Of a DNA stretch of 64,000 nt, positions 33,057-45,218 are shown piece by piece; the first letter of the stretch is position 1; each line of letters starts with the position of its first letter. The notes under the pieces are model-generated. The model was given only the letters and a program-made list of their open reading frames with translations, was not told the DNA's origin and made no database searches. Position numbers and translations under genes: made by a program. This DNA comes from Shinisaurus crocodilurus (lineage: Eukaryota > Chordata > Lepidosauria > Squamata > Shinisauridae): NCBI GenBank assembly GCA_021292165.1, contig CM037877.1:81871691-81935690 (forward strand). Reading direction: 5' to 3'.

Positions 33057-33939
33057 CAGGGATGGGGACTCGGACTCGAGGACTCGACTCGTGAGTCGGA
33101 CTGAGTCCCCCCTCTGACTCGACTCGGACTCGAGTCCCAATATTTTTAATGGGACTCGAGACTCGACTCGGGACTCGGGACCAAGGACTTGGGACTCAAG
33201 ACCAAGGACTCGTCAACATCCCTGGGCTGTGCCAGAAGGAGTGGAGAGGAGCGCAATCACCGGTGAAGAGCGCATGGAAGTGAGGCGCACCGCTGCTCGG
33301 CCACTATGGACAGCTACCAGGAGCGCAACCCCAACAATGTGTTGAGATTTATTTTGATTGATGTGTTGTTGTGGGGGGTTAGGGTTAGGGTCAGACATTT
33401 TGGTTTTGGCTGCCTCTGCCTGCCTGTTTGGGGTTCCCAGCCTCCTCTGCCTGCCTGGTCTCTTCTTGACCTGTTCAACAGTTGAATTGTCCAAGACAAA
33501 GGGCACTGCCTGTCTGCCTGTTTGGGGTTCCCAGCCTCCTCTGCCTGCCTGGTCTCTTCTTAACCAGTTCCACAGTTTGAACTGTCCAAGACAAAGGCCT
33601 CTGCCTGCCTGCTTTGGGGTTCCCTGCCTCCTCTGCCTGCCTGGTTATTTTGGGTTTGTCTGCCTGGTCTATTCTTGCCAAAATCAGTGGCAAAGTTTTG
33701 AAATAAAAAGGCACACTTGTGCCTAGAATTTATTTAAGCCACACAGCTGAAGCAGCCTTATTTTGTTGGGGGGAAACCCCATTGATTTTAATAGGGACTC
33801 TTGGAGTCAGTTTTGGGAGTGACTCGGGACTCGGGAGTCACCATTTTGGACCAAGGACTCGGACTCGGACTCGAGACTCGGGTCCAAAGACTCGTGACTC
33901 GACTCGTGACTCGAGACCAAGGACTCTTCAACATCCCTG
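33057..33939. mobile_element. GACTCG-rich hAT-type element, copy 2
   Basis: 883 bp with the same ends as 25284 (CAGGGATGGGGACTCGG ... CAACATCCCTG). It is flanked by identical octamers GATGAGCC (33049-33056 and 33940-33947). It is longer than copy 1 because of about 120 bp of different sequence after 33230 and a roughly 110-bp internal unit present three times. The middle also has two TTAGGG units near 33378. Confidence 0.88.
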
Positions 33940-34696
33940 GATGAGCCCCCTAAGTGTCAGTAGAGGTTTGGGGGTCTCCAAAATCAATGTGTACAGGGAC
34001 ATAAGAATTTGCCTTATAGCATGTTACACTGTTTGTCCCTCCAGTATTGTCTCGTCGTATGGCGGGCTCTCCAAGGGCCCAAGCAGAGGTCATTCCCATC
34101 ACCTGTTACCTGATCCTTTTTTTTTTGCCGAATATGTCAGGAATTGAGCATGGAGCCTGTTGCATGCAAATATATGTGCTCCCTGAATAGATTTATGACA
34201 TGGGAACTGAGAAAGCCAATCGTGCAACTGCATGGCATCCCAAGTCTTGCTATATGTTCTGGGCTGAGTGACCTCTGGATGCTTACACTGTCCTGGGCTT
34301 AAGAGACAATACTGGGGCAGAATGACAAGAGATCCCCAAGCCCTTTCTGCACAGCCATCTGCCTTTATGGACTTCAGTGGAGACTGGTACCTGAACCTTT
34401 ATTCTGTTCTGGCTGCACGGCTGTGGTTCACTGGTCATGGCAATTCATTGGAAGCCCCTTACTACTGGGTATGCTGGTGGCAGTACCAGTGCTCAGATTT
34501 ACTGGGTGGCCCCAGCCCCCTTACCTTTTGTACTGGATGCCCCCCCCCCTTTTAGGAGGCTATGGGGGACCAGAATATGCTAAGCCTGAGGGAAGCTTGA
34601 GGATTTCATTCAGGGCCAGCCTACATTTCCCCCCATAATTTAAGCACTGGTGGAACTGAAACATCACTAACCCTTATTTTATCACAGTTCATGATA
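33940..34696. other. No recognised element
   Basis: Unique sequence. Confidence 0.4.
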
Positions 34697-34737
<41 letters not shown>

Positions 34738-34745
34738 CGACGATG
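34697..34745. repeat. GAT microsatellite
   Basis: About 15 GAT units, the last ones varied to GAC. Confidence 0.95.
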
Positions 34746-34924
34746 AGCCAACTCCAAGAACATTTATAGCATGATTTTAAGATTGACCGCACTAGGACTG
34801 GGTGTTCCCAATATCTGTACCAGCACAATTTTTACAAAGCATGACAACATGTCTATGTTGAAAGGAAGTTACAATAGTGTTAATGGTGAATAGTAAGAAA
34901 GCAATAAATGGCAGCAGTGGTGAC

Positions 34925-35255
34925 TTTCAAAGGGGATTAGACCAATTCATGGGGGATAAGTCTATCAATGGCTATTAGTCATGATATCTATTGTTCAGAA
35001 ACATGGTGCCTCTGGGTACCAGATGCTGCTGAGTGGCAAGGAACTGAGGAGGGCTGCTGGCCTTCATGCTGGTGGGATTCCCAGAAACAGGTGCCTGGCT
35101 ATTACACAGTTTCTGTGGGCTTCCTGGAAGCATTTGTCTGGCTTTAGTCTGTGGATCATCTAAGGGCACATCTAGTCCAGCATTGTGGACAGAGGTCACT
35201 AGACTAGATGGACCCTTGGTCTGATCTGGCAGGGCACTTGTTAATGTTACCTGCA
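34925..35255 (+). mobile_element. Old LINE-mobilised repeat tail
   Basis: GGGGATTAGACCAATTCATGG, AAGTCTATCAATGGCTATTAG, ATCTAGTCCAGCATTG and TAGATGGACCCTTGGTCTGATC form the long 3' region of a common squamate repeat. Its tail is shared with the pieces at 39985 and 41465. Confidence 0.5.
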
Positions 35256-37006
35256 TAGTTAGCACAGCACCCTCTTTTGGTGCTTTTTATGTAATATCCA
35301 AAAGAAATGCTAGCGACTTATAGCTGCAGGAAAAAAAGTGACTCAAATAGATTTTAGAGCAATGAAGGGCTTATAAGTCCCATTGATCTCATTGGGGAAA
35401 TCAAGGACTTGCTTAACTCCAATTAAAGCCAATGGGGATTAAAAGTGCTTAAATTTGATTGGATCGTGCCTGTAATTTTTTTTAAAAAACATGCTACCTC
35501 CTCATTAATGAACACTTGGACTGGTACACAATTTTGCACATACTATAAAAGACCACCAGTTACTTATGACATATTTAAGGAGTGGAGAAATTTCATTGAT
35601 ACCCATGTTCAAGTAATCTTTTCCTTCAAGAAACAAACATTTTGGCACATCTGTTTCTCTCTGAAACAACTTTGTCATTTTGATGTCAGTTCCTCTTTGG
35701 TTAGAACCAGACAAATAAATGAAACAAAAATACACTCCACCCCCATTTCTGTTCCCCTACCACCAGCAGCCAGCAGATGAAAGGGTTTTTATTAACGCAT
35801 TCCACATTTGGGGCTTTCTTCACACTTTCTCTGCCTCTGGTCTGTATTTGTCTGGTTACAGAGGAAACAGTTCTTCCAATGAAGAAATTTAACAAGGGGA
35901 AAAACTAACATCAGGCCCCTTTTTAGATCTCCATCTTCAGAAGGTAATCAGTCTGGCTGTGGTGTTTTGTTTTGTTTTTTACTTTCTTCTCGTAAATGCT
36001 TTCCAGATCATTCCATTGTTTTTCCATTTGGTAAAGAAGAAACAGAAGCAATATTGCAAATATGCTTCTCTGACTTTTGATCTTGTCTAGTTGCAGGACA
36101 TCAATATGCTTATTCATGGACTTTTTCTAAAATAAGGTTTAAAGTTTATTTCAATACCTTTTCTTGTTTTCTCTTTTAACCTAACTGTTGATGTTAATGT
36201 ATTCCATATAGAATCACAAGTCTCAAATCAAAGCTGTTCTCTCTGACCACGAATACAAACTGGGTGGATATTATTATACCTTTGGATGAAATATGAATGC
36301 TAACCCCATTGCTAGCACAGAACTTGACTCTCCGTGCTAGCAATGAAAATATCTTGACTTTTTTCTTTAAAAATAAATAAAGTAAGCCACGGGGATCTTA
36401 TATCTATCACAATGTAATCTTACATTGTATCGATTCGTGCTTGTGGTGATGAAGCTTCACCATGAACAGTACACACATCAGCAACAAGGGAAAAGGGAGA
36501 GAGATATAGAGGAGTATGAATGTAGGAGTGAGGAGAGCAAGCCCTTGTTCATACATTGGTACAGAAACTGCGGCCACAACCTCAAGAATGTTCCCCTCAA
36601 GAATGTTAGAGCCAGGTGCTCCTCCAAAATGGTGTCCACTTATACAGCAACCCCTCTCATACAATTGCTCTCCCTGCAGCAGGGGAAAAAAATCTCATGA
36701 AAGACACCTCCGTGTGATTGGATGTTGTGGAGCACCCAACTCACATGTTAGTTGAGGTACATTCATTGTGGAGGGGAGGAGTGCCACCATCACTAATATA
36801 TGAATGGGGGCAGAGATGTGTGAGAAAATGCAAGGGGTAGGGAAAGAGAGATGGCATGCAACAGGAATGAACTGGAGAAACAGCTTCTCCTGTGAGCCAC
36901 TGGTGGTGTTTTGTGCATTGCAATTTACTAGTTAAAATGTCAGTTGCAGGCTTCCATTTTATAGAAGTATATCTGATGAGCAGGGAAGCACTAAATTGTC
37001 CAGTTG
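35256..37006. other. No recognised element
   Basis: Unique sequence. A self-complementary stretch near 35365-35440 (AAGTCCCATTGATCTCATTGGGG / CCAATGGGGATT) is probably an old short foldback repeat. Confidence 0.35.
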
Positions 37007-37710
37007 TGAAGTCTGACCCTAGCAATTGCAGGTTCAAGGGTCCAACTTCCAAGTGTTCCAAGCTGATCAGCACAAACAGGGATCAGGCAAAAGGCAAGGT
37101 CTCAACAGTCCAGGTCACAAACAACAAAGTTACATGGCAACGCAGAAGACAAGGGGCAGGAAGGAGGAAGGTCAGAGTTCAGTTCAGGTAACAGGCAACA
37201 AGGTCCCTGCAGACAAGGAGCAGCTAGAAAGAGAATCAGAATTATGTCCAGAAGAACTCACACCAGGAAGCAGTCTGAAGACAAGGCAAAGGAAACTGGG
37301 TTCAGGTAGAACTGGTCTATGTTGTTTCCATTAAGTCTCTCATTACACTGCTGTTTTTATGCAGGTGCTGTCAGAGCCACACCAAAGCTTCAGCTGTGAG
37401 CTGTTAGTGAGTGCAGCTGAAAAGGTGAGCAGGCCCCCTATGTGTGAGTAGACCTTTTTTTCACAAGGAGGTCTCTGGCTCAGTCTTTTGAGTTCTTGTA
37501 TTTTCAGGTGGTGTCTCTCATGAGGGCTTGGGGTTTTCTCTGCCTCCACCTCTAAGATAGAGTCCTTGTCCTCCCCTGGTGATGCCCTCATGGTAGTCAC
37601 CCCAGAGGGCCCAGGCTCCTCCTGGTCTAGTGGCAGATCCTAGGCATTGCTAGTGATGGGTGGTTCCTGCTCCTCCAGCTCTTCTTCCAAGGAGTCTTCT
37701 GGCAGAGGCA
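37007..37710 (-). mobile_element. Possible LTR, minus orientation
   Basis: On the minus strand it starts TGTCATGCCTCTGCC and could end in CAGACTTCA. CCAGGTCA/AAGGCAAGG-type units occur in the body. No target duplication was recognised and no second LTR found, so this is tentative. Confidence 0.25.
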
Positions 37711-38237
37711 TGACATAAATATATTGCTGCTGCTGCTATCACTACTAGTAGTTGTAGTAACAATAATAGCAATGAAATCAGTTCTCGGTAGGAGCAAACA
37801 TTACACCCAAGTGGTTCCCCGGGGACATTTACGTTCAGGGCAGTATCACCAAACACCAAACCCATTTGCAATAGAACAAGGCAATACCAGAGATCTCACA
37901 GAGAAAATATCTATCTATCCATCCCTCTTCCTCTTTCTCCAAATGTGTGAGAGCTTTGCCCCACCAATCCCTAAAAATCTCAGGATACCTCCTCAGTGAT
38001 GGTTCAGACTACCTCACTCTGGTGAGGAAAGGTCAGTACCAACCAAGCCAACTTTCCATCCTTTCTGTTTAGGCTCACAAGGACCTCCATGCTTCCGGAC
38101 TGGCACTCTTTCCTGGTAGTTTTCCAGTGCTCTCTGATCCAGTGGACCTGCTCCCCCTCCAAGCCTCCTGTGATCTCACTGTTTCCTTCCTTCCTTACCA
38201 GCTCTTTCCGCCGATTTAGGGCTTGCTTCACAGTGAC

Positions 38238-38371
38238 CTGGTTCTCATGACACGACAGCCAACTGTGGCTTAATTTACCTGCTGGGGCTGTCACATTGTG
38301 CCGGGCACCATTTTCCATGGTGCCCATGGGTACCCAGCTTACTGGGGCTTGTCGTCTCATATGAACCCAGG
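38238..38371. mobile_element. Snapback MITE (CCTGGGTTC...ACGAC family), copy 1
   Basis: Left end CCTGGTTCTCATGACACGAC and the reverse complement of the right end CCTGGGTTCATATGAGACGAC match. Family relatives lie at 39086 and 56421. Confidence 0.6.
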
Positions 38372-38460
38372 CAGCAGGGGTGGTTTGAGGGTCATTTGAG
38401 AGTTGTTTAGCTCTCAAACAACCCCTGCCACCTGGGTTTGCACGACATGCCAAGCCATGA
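38372..38460. repeat. Short inverted repeat next to the MITE
   Basis: GCAGGGGTGGTTTGAG pairs with CTCAAACAACCCCTGC (15 of 16 positions) and is followed by another CCTGGGTTTGCACGAC terminus-like motif. Confidence 0.65.
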
Positions 38461-38671
38461 TGTTAGTCACCAGGAAACATGTGTGGTGATAGCAACTGCA
38501 GAAGGGGGCTTCATTCATATTCTCTCTTTTTATAAGTGAAAAGCCTCCCATTCCAATCCTTGGAATCATAGCCCCTGTGTTTTAAAATTACGATCCAGCC
38601 AAATGTAAGAAGTTTTAATCCCCTTTTATTTCAATGGGAGAGTTTTTAAGCACATGATTACCTCTCCGCCC

Positions 38672-38975
38672 AGTGGTACATTCTGAAGTGCAGGCATTCA
38701 TCATGTCAGTCCCCCTAGCCATGCTCCCCAAAAATACAAACATGTAGGCAGCTGTGTTGATCCACTTTAACAAACCATCTCTAGCCATTTGCATCTGCAT
38801 CAAGAGCAGGTCCTTTGTAAAACTAATGGGTCTTAATTGCCCATTCAAGACCAAGCCAAGGCAAAATTCTTTGCATTACAACAGAGAACAACAGCTACTG
38901 TGAGAATTGCATCTAAGCTCAAAGAGAACAGGGAGGGGATTCTGAGGGGTGGGGTGTGGCAGATTGTCTCAGTTT
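38672..38975 (+). repeat. Dispersed repeat family, copy 1 (lacks the hAT insertion)
   Basis: Shares an ordered series with 62776-63238: ATTCTGAAGTGCAG, TCATCATG, GAGCAG(G/A)TCCTTTGTAAA, TAGTGGGTCTTAA-type, CAAGACCAAGCCA, TTTGCATTACAA and GATTCTGAGG. The family is not recognised. Confidence 0.75.
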
Positions 38976-39085
38976 GCATGATCCTGGCTGGAGAAATAAG
39001 CCACAGTTGCTCATTTCCACCACCGCACAGGTCAGACGTGTGCTGGAGGGATAAGCATAATTACTACCCTTGGCAGCGCAGCTTG

Positions 39086-39320
39086 TCTTGTCATGTGTAC
39101 CTGGCCAGATTGGCTTGTTGCCATGGGTAACAAGCTCCCCAGAATCCCACAACAGCCCATGGGTTCTGGGGGGCTTGTTACCCACGGCAACAAGCCACCC
39201 TGACTGGGTTCGCATGACTGAGGGTAATTATGCTAATCCCTCCAGCATGCGACCGGCACATGCAGGGCAGGTAACGAGCCACTGTGGCTTATTAACCACC
39301 CCGTAGATTGTGCGAACTAG
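39086..39320. mobile_element. Snapback MITE family, copies 2 and 3 overlapping
   Basis: 39112-39148 (GGCTTGTTGCCATGGGTAAC...) pairs with 39160-39196 with few mismatches. The outer ends GTCATGTGTACC and GGTTCGCATGAC also pair. A second pair, CTGGGTTCGCATGAC (39204) with TTGTGCGAACTAG (39308-39320), suggests a further copy sharing one end. Confidence 0.6.
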
Positions 39321-39671
39321 GTCTATGGCAGTGTCCCTGCTAAACAAAAATGCTGGCACTGCCTCCCTACCAGACCCACTGTAATATTGGATTTAAATTG
39401 CCTATTTTTTTTAGGATCATGCACAGTGTGTTTTGTAATATAATAAGAATTTTGACATTATTAATGTTGAGTTATAATAGACTAGCATTGTGCTCTCAGG
39501 CATGTTTTTTCTTTTAACCATGAAGACTGGATATTTGCTTTTGGCTTGAAACATGAGGTTCTTGCTCAACTACAGTGTGCTTCCAGTCACAGGGAGCTTC
39601 CAGGCGGAGGGCTCCTAGCACTACCAATCAAAAGACATTGGGATGGATCTAGATTCCATCCTACATGAGCA
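39321..39671. other. No recognised element
   Basis: Unique AT-rich sequence. Confidence 0.4.
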
Positions 39672-39830
39672 GAAGGCATAAGGAACAGAAGACGTTGCCT
39701 CATACTTAGTCAGACAATTGGCCCATCTAGCCCACTACTATTGACATTGACTGGCAGTAGCTCTCCAGGGTTTCAGGCGGGAATTTTACCTGCCCTATGT
39801 GGAGATGCCAGGGATGGTGTGCAAGCATGA
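39672..39830 (-). mobile_element. tRNA-Ala-like SINE, headless fragment, minus orientation
   Basis: Body and tail match the SINE at 19429 (GACATTGACTGGCAGTAGCTC, GGGTTTCAGGCGGGA). The tRNA-like head is missing beyond GAGATGCCAGGGATGG. Confidence 0.7.
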
Positions 39831-39984
39831 CAACCTTTTCCTCTGTTGCATGTTGTTTGCCTAATGCCAGAATCCTGATCCAGCACAGTGGGTTCCGCAA
39901 GCGTGAGGCTCTTGTGCAACATTGTGAAGCATATTGTGAGCTCCTACTTATATAGGCCAGATTTCAATCTGTGCACTTTACACT

Positions 39985-40060
39985 CATTGTGAACATAAGA
40001 ACGTAAGAAGAGCCATGCTGGATCAGCCCAAGGGCCTCCTTGTCCTGTTGCTAAACTTGC
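39985..40060 (-). mobile_element. LINE/SINE tail fragment, minus orientation
   Basis: GAACATAAGAACGTAAGAAGAGCC and TGCTGGATCAGCCCAAGGG are the reverse complement of a common squamate repeat tail. Confidence 0.5.
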
Positions 40061-41464
40061 ACGGGTACTTAAACTCGCTTGTGTTCTGACGCTTTGCCAC
40101 TGGAACTCTTTGCACACAGAGAGCTGACTACCTCGCAAGCCTGCCTCTAGCTCGCTGCTGCAGCCAATCTGATTAGAAGGCAGTTATTTCATCTTTTCCT
40201 ACTCCCCCCCCCTTTCCTTTTTGTGGAAAGGAAAAAGGCAGAAGAAGCAGTGGGAAAACACAGAAGGGTTACAAGTGGAAGATGCTGTCAACTGGACCCC
40301 TCATAAAACTCTCTGAATGAGGCAGGGTGATTACACAGTAAAAGTCTCATCTGGAAGCACCCACAAACTGTGGTACCGTATAAGCACCAAAAATGCTGCT
40401 AGTTGAAAACACCTGGAATTAAGCTGTCTCCTCTGTATACTCTAGTATACCGTTCTAGACACATTTGTATGGAATTAAGTCTCACTCACACAATCTTACT
40501 TCTTCTCTCTTCTGAAAAAGGGAGCAAGGCAGGGCAGCAGCATCCTGTGATAGTTGCTGTTAAGCATCCTGAGATGCTTTGGGCATGCTCAGAAACAGCA
40601 GGCTAACTTGGCACAATTGGACAAATAATGAGTTTTCTGGCACTCCATCCCATGTGGCAAACATACGTCTCAGTGGGCAATGTAGCATACAGGTCCCTGC
40701 TGTTGAACCATAGCGACCTCTAGATCTTTCAGCCATTGTCTTTTTTTTTTTTTTACTTACTGGTTGACAGTACTGGAGCTTCCTGCTGTTCCATTACTGC
40801 TGGGTCAAAGCAGAGGTTCTGTGCAACATGCTTTACTTGCATCTCACAAAAATTTCTGTCAGGATGAGCTCTATAATGTAACATCCACTTGCTTTATAGC
40901 CTCTAGCTGTGAGACATGGGATGCTTGGGAGGAGTATTATACTGGGACCATTACATCTGCAAATTAGAATGATTCCGAACACAAAAATGAACGAGTGACC
41001 ACCTGGTGGAAGAAATTAACTGCTATATTTCTCCTTAGCCCGATCTACTGCAGGAGAGGGGCTGAATACATTAATCAATTAATGAGTGTGATTAATCAGT
41101 TCACTTAATTACAGGTTAAGATGGTGTGTATTTTAATTGGAGCCACCTGCTGTGAATGGGTATTCTATGTTGATGTAATTCTTATGAATTGCAGATGCCC
41201 CAGCTCAGTAAAAGGACTCGGAAATAGTTTATTTCTCAAACAAGAAATTGTTTCTGGTACGTATTCGTGTAAGAGGCACTCTTCAAAATATCACCTGTGC
41301 CGGCTCGTTACCAAACCAAAGCAGTTACGGTAAATTAAAATCTTTAATTGGTTGATATTCTTACTGGCTCCTTTTTTTAATGGACAGCTATAAGCCATTC
41401 TAATTCTCACAGTGTTCACCAAATAGGGTTATCATATATTTCCATTGTTTCCTGCTTTTGAATT
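40061..41464. other. No recognised element
   Basis: Unique sequence with a 14-base T run near 40741. Confidence 0.4.
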
Positions 41465-41580
41465 AAGAACATAAGAATATATGAACTGCCTTACTGGGCC
41501 CATCTAGTTCAGCACTTGGTTTTCAATAACAGCCAGTCATATACAAGGCAGAGCTCACAAGCACTGCATGGAAGAGAGTT
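41465..41580 (-). mobile_element. LINE/SINE tail fragment, minus orientation
   Basis: AAGAACATAAGAATATATGAACTGCC, then GGGCCCATCTAGTTCAGCAC, belongs to the same tail family as 39985 but is diverged. Confidence 0.45.
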
Positions 41581-42689
41581 TCCTCTCATTGTCTGTCTCC
41601 AGCAAGAAACTGGGGGGGGGGGGCTACAAGGGCAGTGTATACTATTGAGGTACCAGAGATAATAGCTGTTGATATATCTAATTTCTCTAATCCTTTAAAA
41701 ACAATAGCTGTCTAAGGTAGCGGCCTTCACCTTATCTCATGGTTTTGAATGTCATAAATTAATTACATATTGTGCGAAGAAAGAGTGCCTTCTATCAACA
41801 TTGCTTTCAGTTAATTTCCATTCTTGCATTCTGATGTTCTGAGAAAAAAAATATCTGCTTACCCACTACACTGGACTGCAGTGTCTCGATGCAAACTTCG
41901 AACACTACAAAACTAAATGTCTCTCTTTCAGAAGGAAATGAGAGGGTGCAGTCTGCCACCACCATTTGTTTTTGTTGCATAGACAAGTTACACCTGGAAG
42001 AAACCTTGGTCACACTAAGAAATCCTTTTGAAAGCTAAGGCAGTCAGCTGCTGGGTTATGTGAGGCATTCCCCTCCCCCCCCCCCACAACGTGGCAAAAT
42101 TGTCTGTGTCCATTTTGCAACACAAACAGAGACTTCAGAGCTCTCATGTGCTAGTAGGCAGGGCCGTGGACAAGACACAAGATTAATGGGATGCAGAAGT
42201 GAGACATGATGGAAGGGTCTTAGGATATAATATTTAAGGGGAAAAGGTCTCACGAAGATTTCAAACACCACAACAATTAAGCCTAGTGCAATATTAGTAA
42301 CAATGTACATAATGAACCATGCCTTGATAACCTGCCACTTGGATTAATGGATCAATGCATTTCTTGTCCATGTCAGTTTCACATTCATAAATCCATTCCA
42401 TCCTATTTCTGCATCAATCTTCCTTCCCCCACCCCCCAACACACACAAAATACACATTTTTGCATGCATTTTACTCTAAAATATGAACTTGTGTGTGCAT
42501 TTTATCCTAAAATGTGTATTTTTCTATGCCTAGAAAACCTAAAAAAAACATAAAATATCTTAATTAAATAAATGTGTAAGGGAACTATCATATTTAAAAG
42601 ACAATATAAGGAAAAGGCCTTCAGACAAAGCTCACAGTCTGCATTCTGTAATCCTCCTCACTGACCCAGTGCCAACAGAATTGCAGTTG
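41581..42689. other. No recognised element
   Basis: Unique sequence with a poly-G run (41610) and a poly-C run (42076). Confidence 0.4.
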
Positions 42690-42845
42690 GTGGGGGACAA
42701 GGGAGTGGGCCTTTTCAATGGTGGCACCTAAAGTATGGAATAACCTCCCGCTGTAGGTTTGTCTGGCCCTGTCTTTACCCACTTTTAGATGTGCTATTGA
42801 GAATGTTCTATTCCGATGGACACATTTTAGTCAGAGCCTCTGATG
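42690..42845 (+). mobile_element. L2-like ORF-end fragment
   Basis: GGGAGTGGGCCTTTTCAATGGTGGCACC, AAGTATGGAATAACCTCCC and the following bases match the RAFS...PxLWN-type end of an L2-like ORF. They are cut short by the hAT MITE region. Confidence 0.5.
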
Positions 42846-42865
42846 ATATGTTGCTGATTTATATG

Positions 42866-43030
42866 CAGGGCCAGTGCTACCATTAGGCCAACTAGGCAAC
42901 TGCCTAGGGCGCAGGGCTAAAAGGGGCGCCAGAAACGCCTTGAAAAAAAATACAGCGCTCTCAAGTGGGAAGGGGGGGTGCTAAATATCTGATCTTGCCT
43001 AGGGCACCAAACTGCCTTGCCCCGGTCCTG
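42866..43030. mobile_element. 165-bp hAT-type MITE, copy 1
   Basis: Starts CAGGGCCAGTGCTACC and ends GCCCCGGTCCTG. It is flanked by identical octamers TTTATATG (42858-42865 and 43031-43038). The core GCCTAGGGCGCAGGGC / GCCTAGGGCACC is partly self-complementary. Copy 2 lies at 58734. Confidence 0.9.
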
Positions 43031-43133
43031 TTTATATGATGCATTTTTTTTACTGGGTGTTTGCTTATTTTATTTTATTTTATATTAGGATGACCACTTA
43101 TACATTGCCAAAAAAAAAAAAAGAGGACAAAAA

Positions 43134-43642
43134 TGTGAGAGCTGGACTGACCCGGGTTCAAAAGCTTCCCTAGCCAATGACCCTCAGTCCCAGTCACGCA
43201 GGCGGAAGGAGGAGATAACAGCAGTTAATAAAGATTAAAGAGTTTATTTGTAAGACCCAATTACACGGGATTAAGGCAAGCAATGCATCTCTTACTCACT
43301 ACATCATTGCAGACTCAAATCCAATACCCCAGTGGTAAGGCTAGATGAAGTGAAGTCCAGAACAAGTCGAGACGAGTGAGCGAGGAGAAGGAGGAGTGAA
43401 GCTATCAGCAAGTGTGTTAGCTTTATACCACCTATAAATAGGATATTACTCACCCCAGTTGTATAACCTATTCATCAACATGTTTACTGCTAAACCTGTC
43501 CAAGGTTGCTGAGTCATATCATCTTGAGACTATGTCTCGTGACCAGAGACCTTGTGTACTTGAACTCAAGAGACACCCACCAGGTCAGGTGATAATCTCG
43601 ATGTCAGGTGGTAATCTCGTTCTGCCTATGCAAAACCTAACA
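43134..43642 (-). repeat. Copia 3' LTR
   Basis: Begins TG and ends CA on either strand. It differs from the other LTR at 43266, 43278, 43416 and 43623 only (4 of 509), a sign of recent insertion. Confidence 0.93.
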
Positions 43643-43655
43643 TCCCCCTGCTTTT
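43643..43655 (-). promoter_or_regulatory. Polypurine tract
   Basis: On the minus strand AAAAGCAGGGGGA lies directly against the 3' LTR, where plus-strand DNA synthesis would be primed. Confidence 0.75.
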
Positions 43656-45216
43656 GCATTTGTCACAGAACGTGGTTATTTACCTCATACAACAGCAACA
43701 GTTTTGTTGACATCTGATGCTGTTCTTTTATCTATGGACTTTGATAAAAAAAACTTTTGCAGGAATGACTTTACCTGCCAGAAATTTGAACCACCATCAA
43801 ATCACTTCTGATGTATCCCTCCTTATGACACAGTTTTATTTGCAAACCCAAAATGTTGTGTATTGCTATCTGCCTGCAGCATAGCAATCCTGCCTTGGTT
43901 TCCTGAAAAAACTGTAATAGGTTTTTCACATCAATCCCAGCATCATTTAAACATTTTTAACAATTTAAACTATTTAAACAAATGTAATAACTATTCAAGC
44001 TTTACAATAGCATAATAGCACAATACATAATACAATGCATTCAGTTCAGCTTCAGTTGAACTCTAATTTCTAGATGATTGTTTCTACAAAATCAATCAAA
44101 CAAAGTATGATTATAAAAATAACAAACTTCAGGTGTGTTCTTGTTGTTCTTACTATCACAACCACAACTGGCATTTTCTGTGAATCTGTAAGCCACCTGT
44201 GCTCTGACTTGTAACTCTTAGTCTGAAGTGTGATGTTCCTTCCAGATAACACACAACTCCTTTTCAGAGCTTTCCAAGCATGTCCTGCTGGTCTAACAGT
44301 CTGCCTATCACACTGACAGCAATACCTGGCCTTGTTGCTTGTACAATGAAGCTCAACAGCCCAATGCTTCTGTGTAGCATTCAAACTGCTCTTCCATCAG
44401 CATGTGCTTGAAAATCCTCAATTATTTGGAGTCTCTCACTGAGTTAACTATCTCCAAAATTCTCAATCACATCCATGATATTTCTCTGGTTTGTTGCAGT
44501 AAGTACTGCCCTCTTGGTTCTCCCTCAACCTCTATTTACAAATAAACAGTTGATCTACTACCAAGCAGTTTCAATTCAATGAAATTCCAAACCCTGGATC
44601 AATTATATCATATTGCTTTTATCTGTCCAGAAAAAACAATAGATCATCCAACTAAACAAGTACATACAGTCTATGTCCCTGTTCCTCCTGTTTAACAAAC
44701 AAACATTGATCTGCCTCTCTGTGCAAATCTCAATTCAGCAATGTTTGAGTTCAAAACAGAATTCCAGCCTCCAGCTGATTCTAGCTTTTCCTACAGAAAA
44801 TCTCAGACAGTTTTCCAAAGACTTCCTCTCATTTAAAATGCTTATGTTCCAATATTTCCAATTGTGAAATATTCATACATCTTTCCCCACATTCTTAAAC
44901 ATCAGTCTAACAGTTTCCAAAGCAAATTGTTGTTGCACTCACCTTATGATTATCCTGCTCCTTTTAACTTGAGCAAAAATCACAAGCAACCAATCTTGCT
45001 ATTTGTCATATAACCTTTTTCCAATCTGGTTAGTTTTCATTTAAAAATCTATCTGGTAACAATGAGTTCCATGGACTGCTGTTTGTTTCACCAGCTTCCA
45101 TGTTTTGTTCTTTATCCAAAGAATTCAACTCAGCTTGCATAGCCTGAAGCTATGGTTCAGCTTCCTTAACAGACAATTTTTTCACTTCTTTGAAATTTTC
45201 AAGTTTCAAATGGCTT
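43656..45216 (-). pseudogene. Copia reverse transcriptase / RNase H remnant
   Basis: Minus-strand coding of a Ty1/copia polymerase that would copy the element RNA in virus-like particles. Near 45170-45100 the frame reads LQAMQAELNSLDKEQNM, fitting the conserved AM-x-x-E-L-x-S-L opening before copia RT, but with an in-frame stop. Around 44643-44660 the frame reads VLV-stop-LDDLLFF, which fits the VLVYVDDLL catalytic box with the tyrosine codon replaced by TAG. The two aspartate codons are kept. Other stops lie between. RNase H motifs were not resolved by eye. It is interrupted upstream by the nested element. Confidence 0.7.
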
Positions 45217-45218
45217 TG

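Noticed and set aside
33375..33392. Interstitial telomeric repeat
   Set aside because: Only about two TTAGGG units inside a hAT element.
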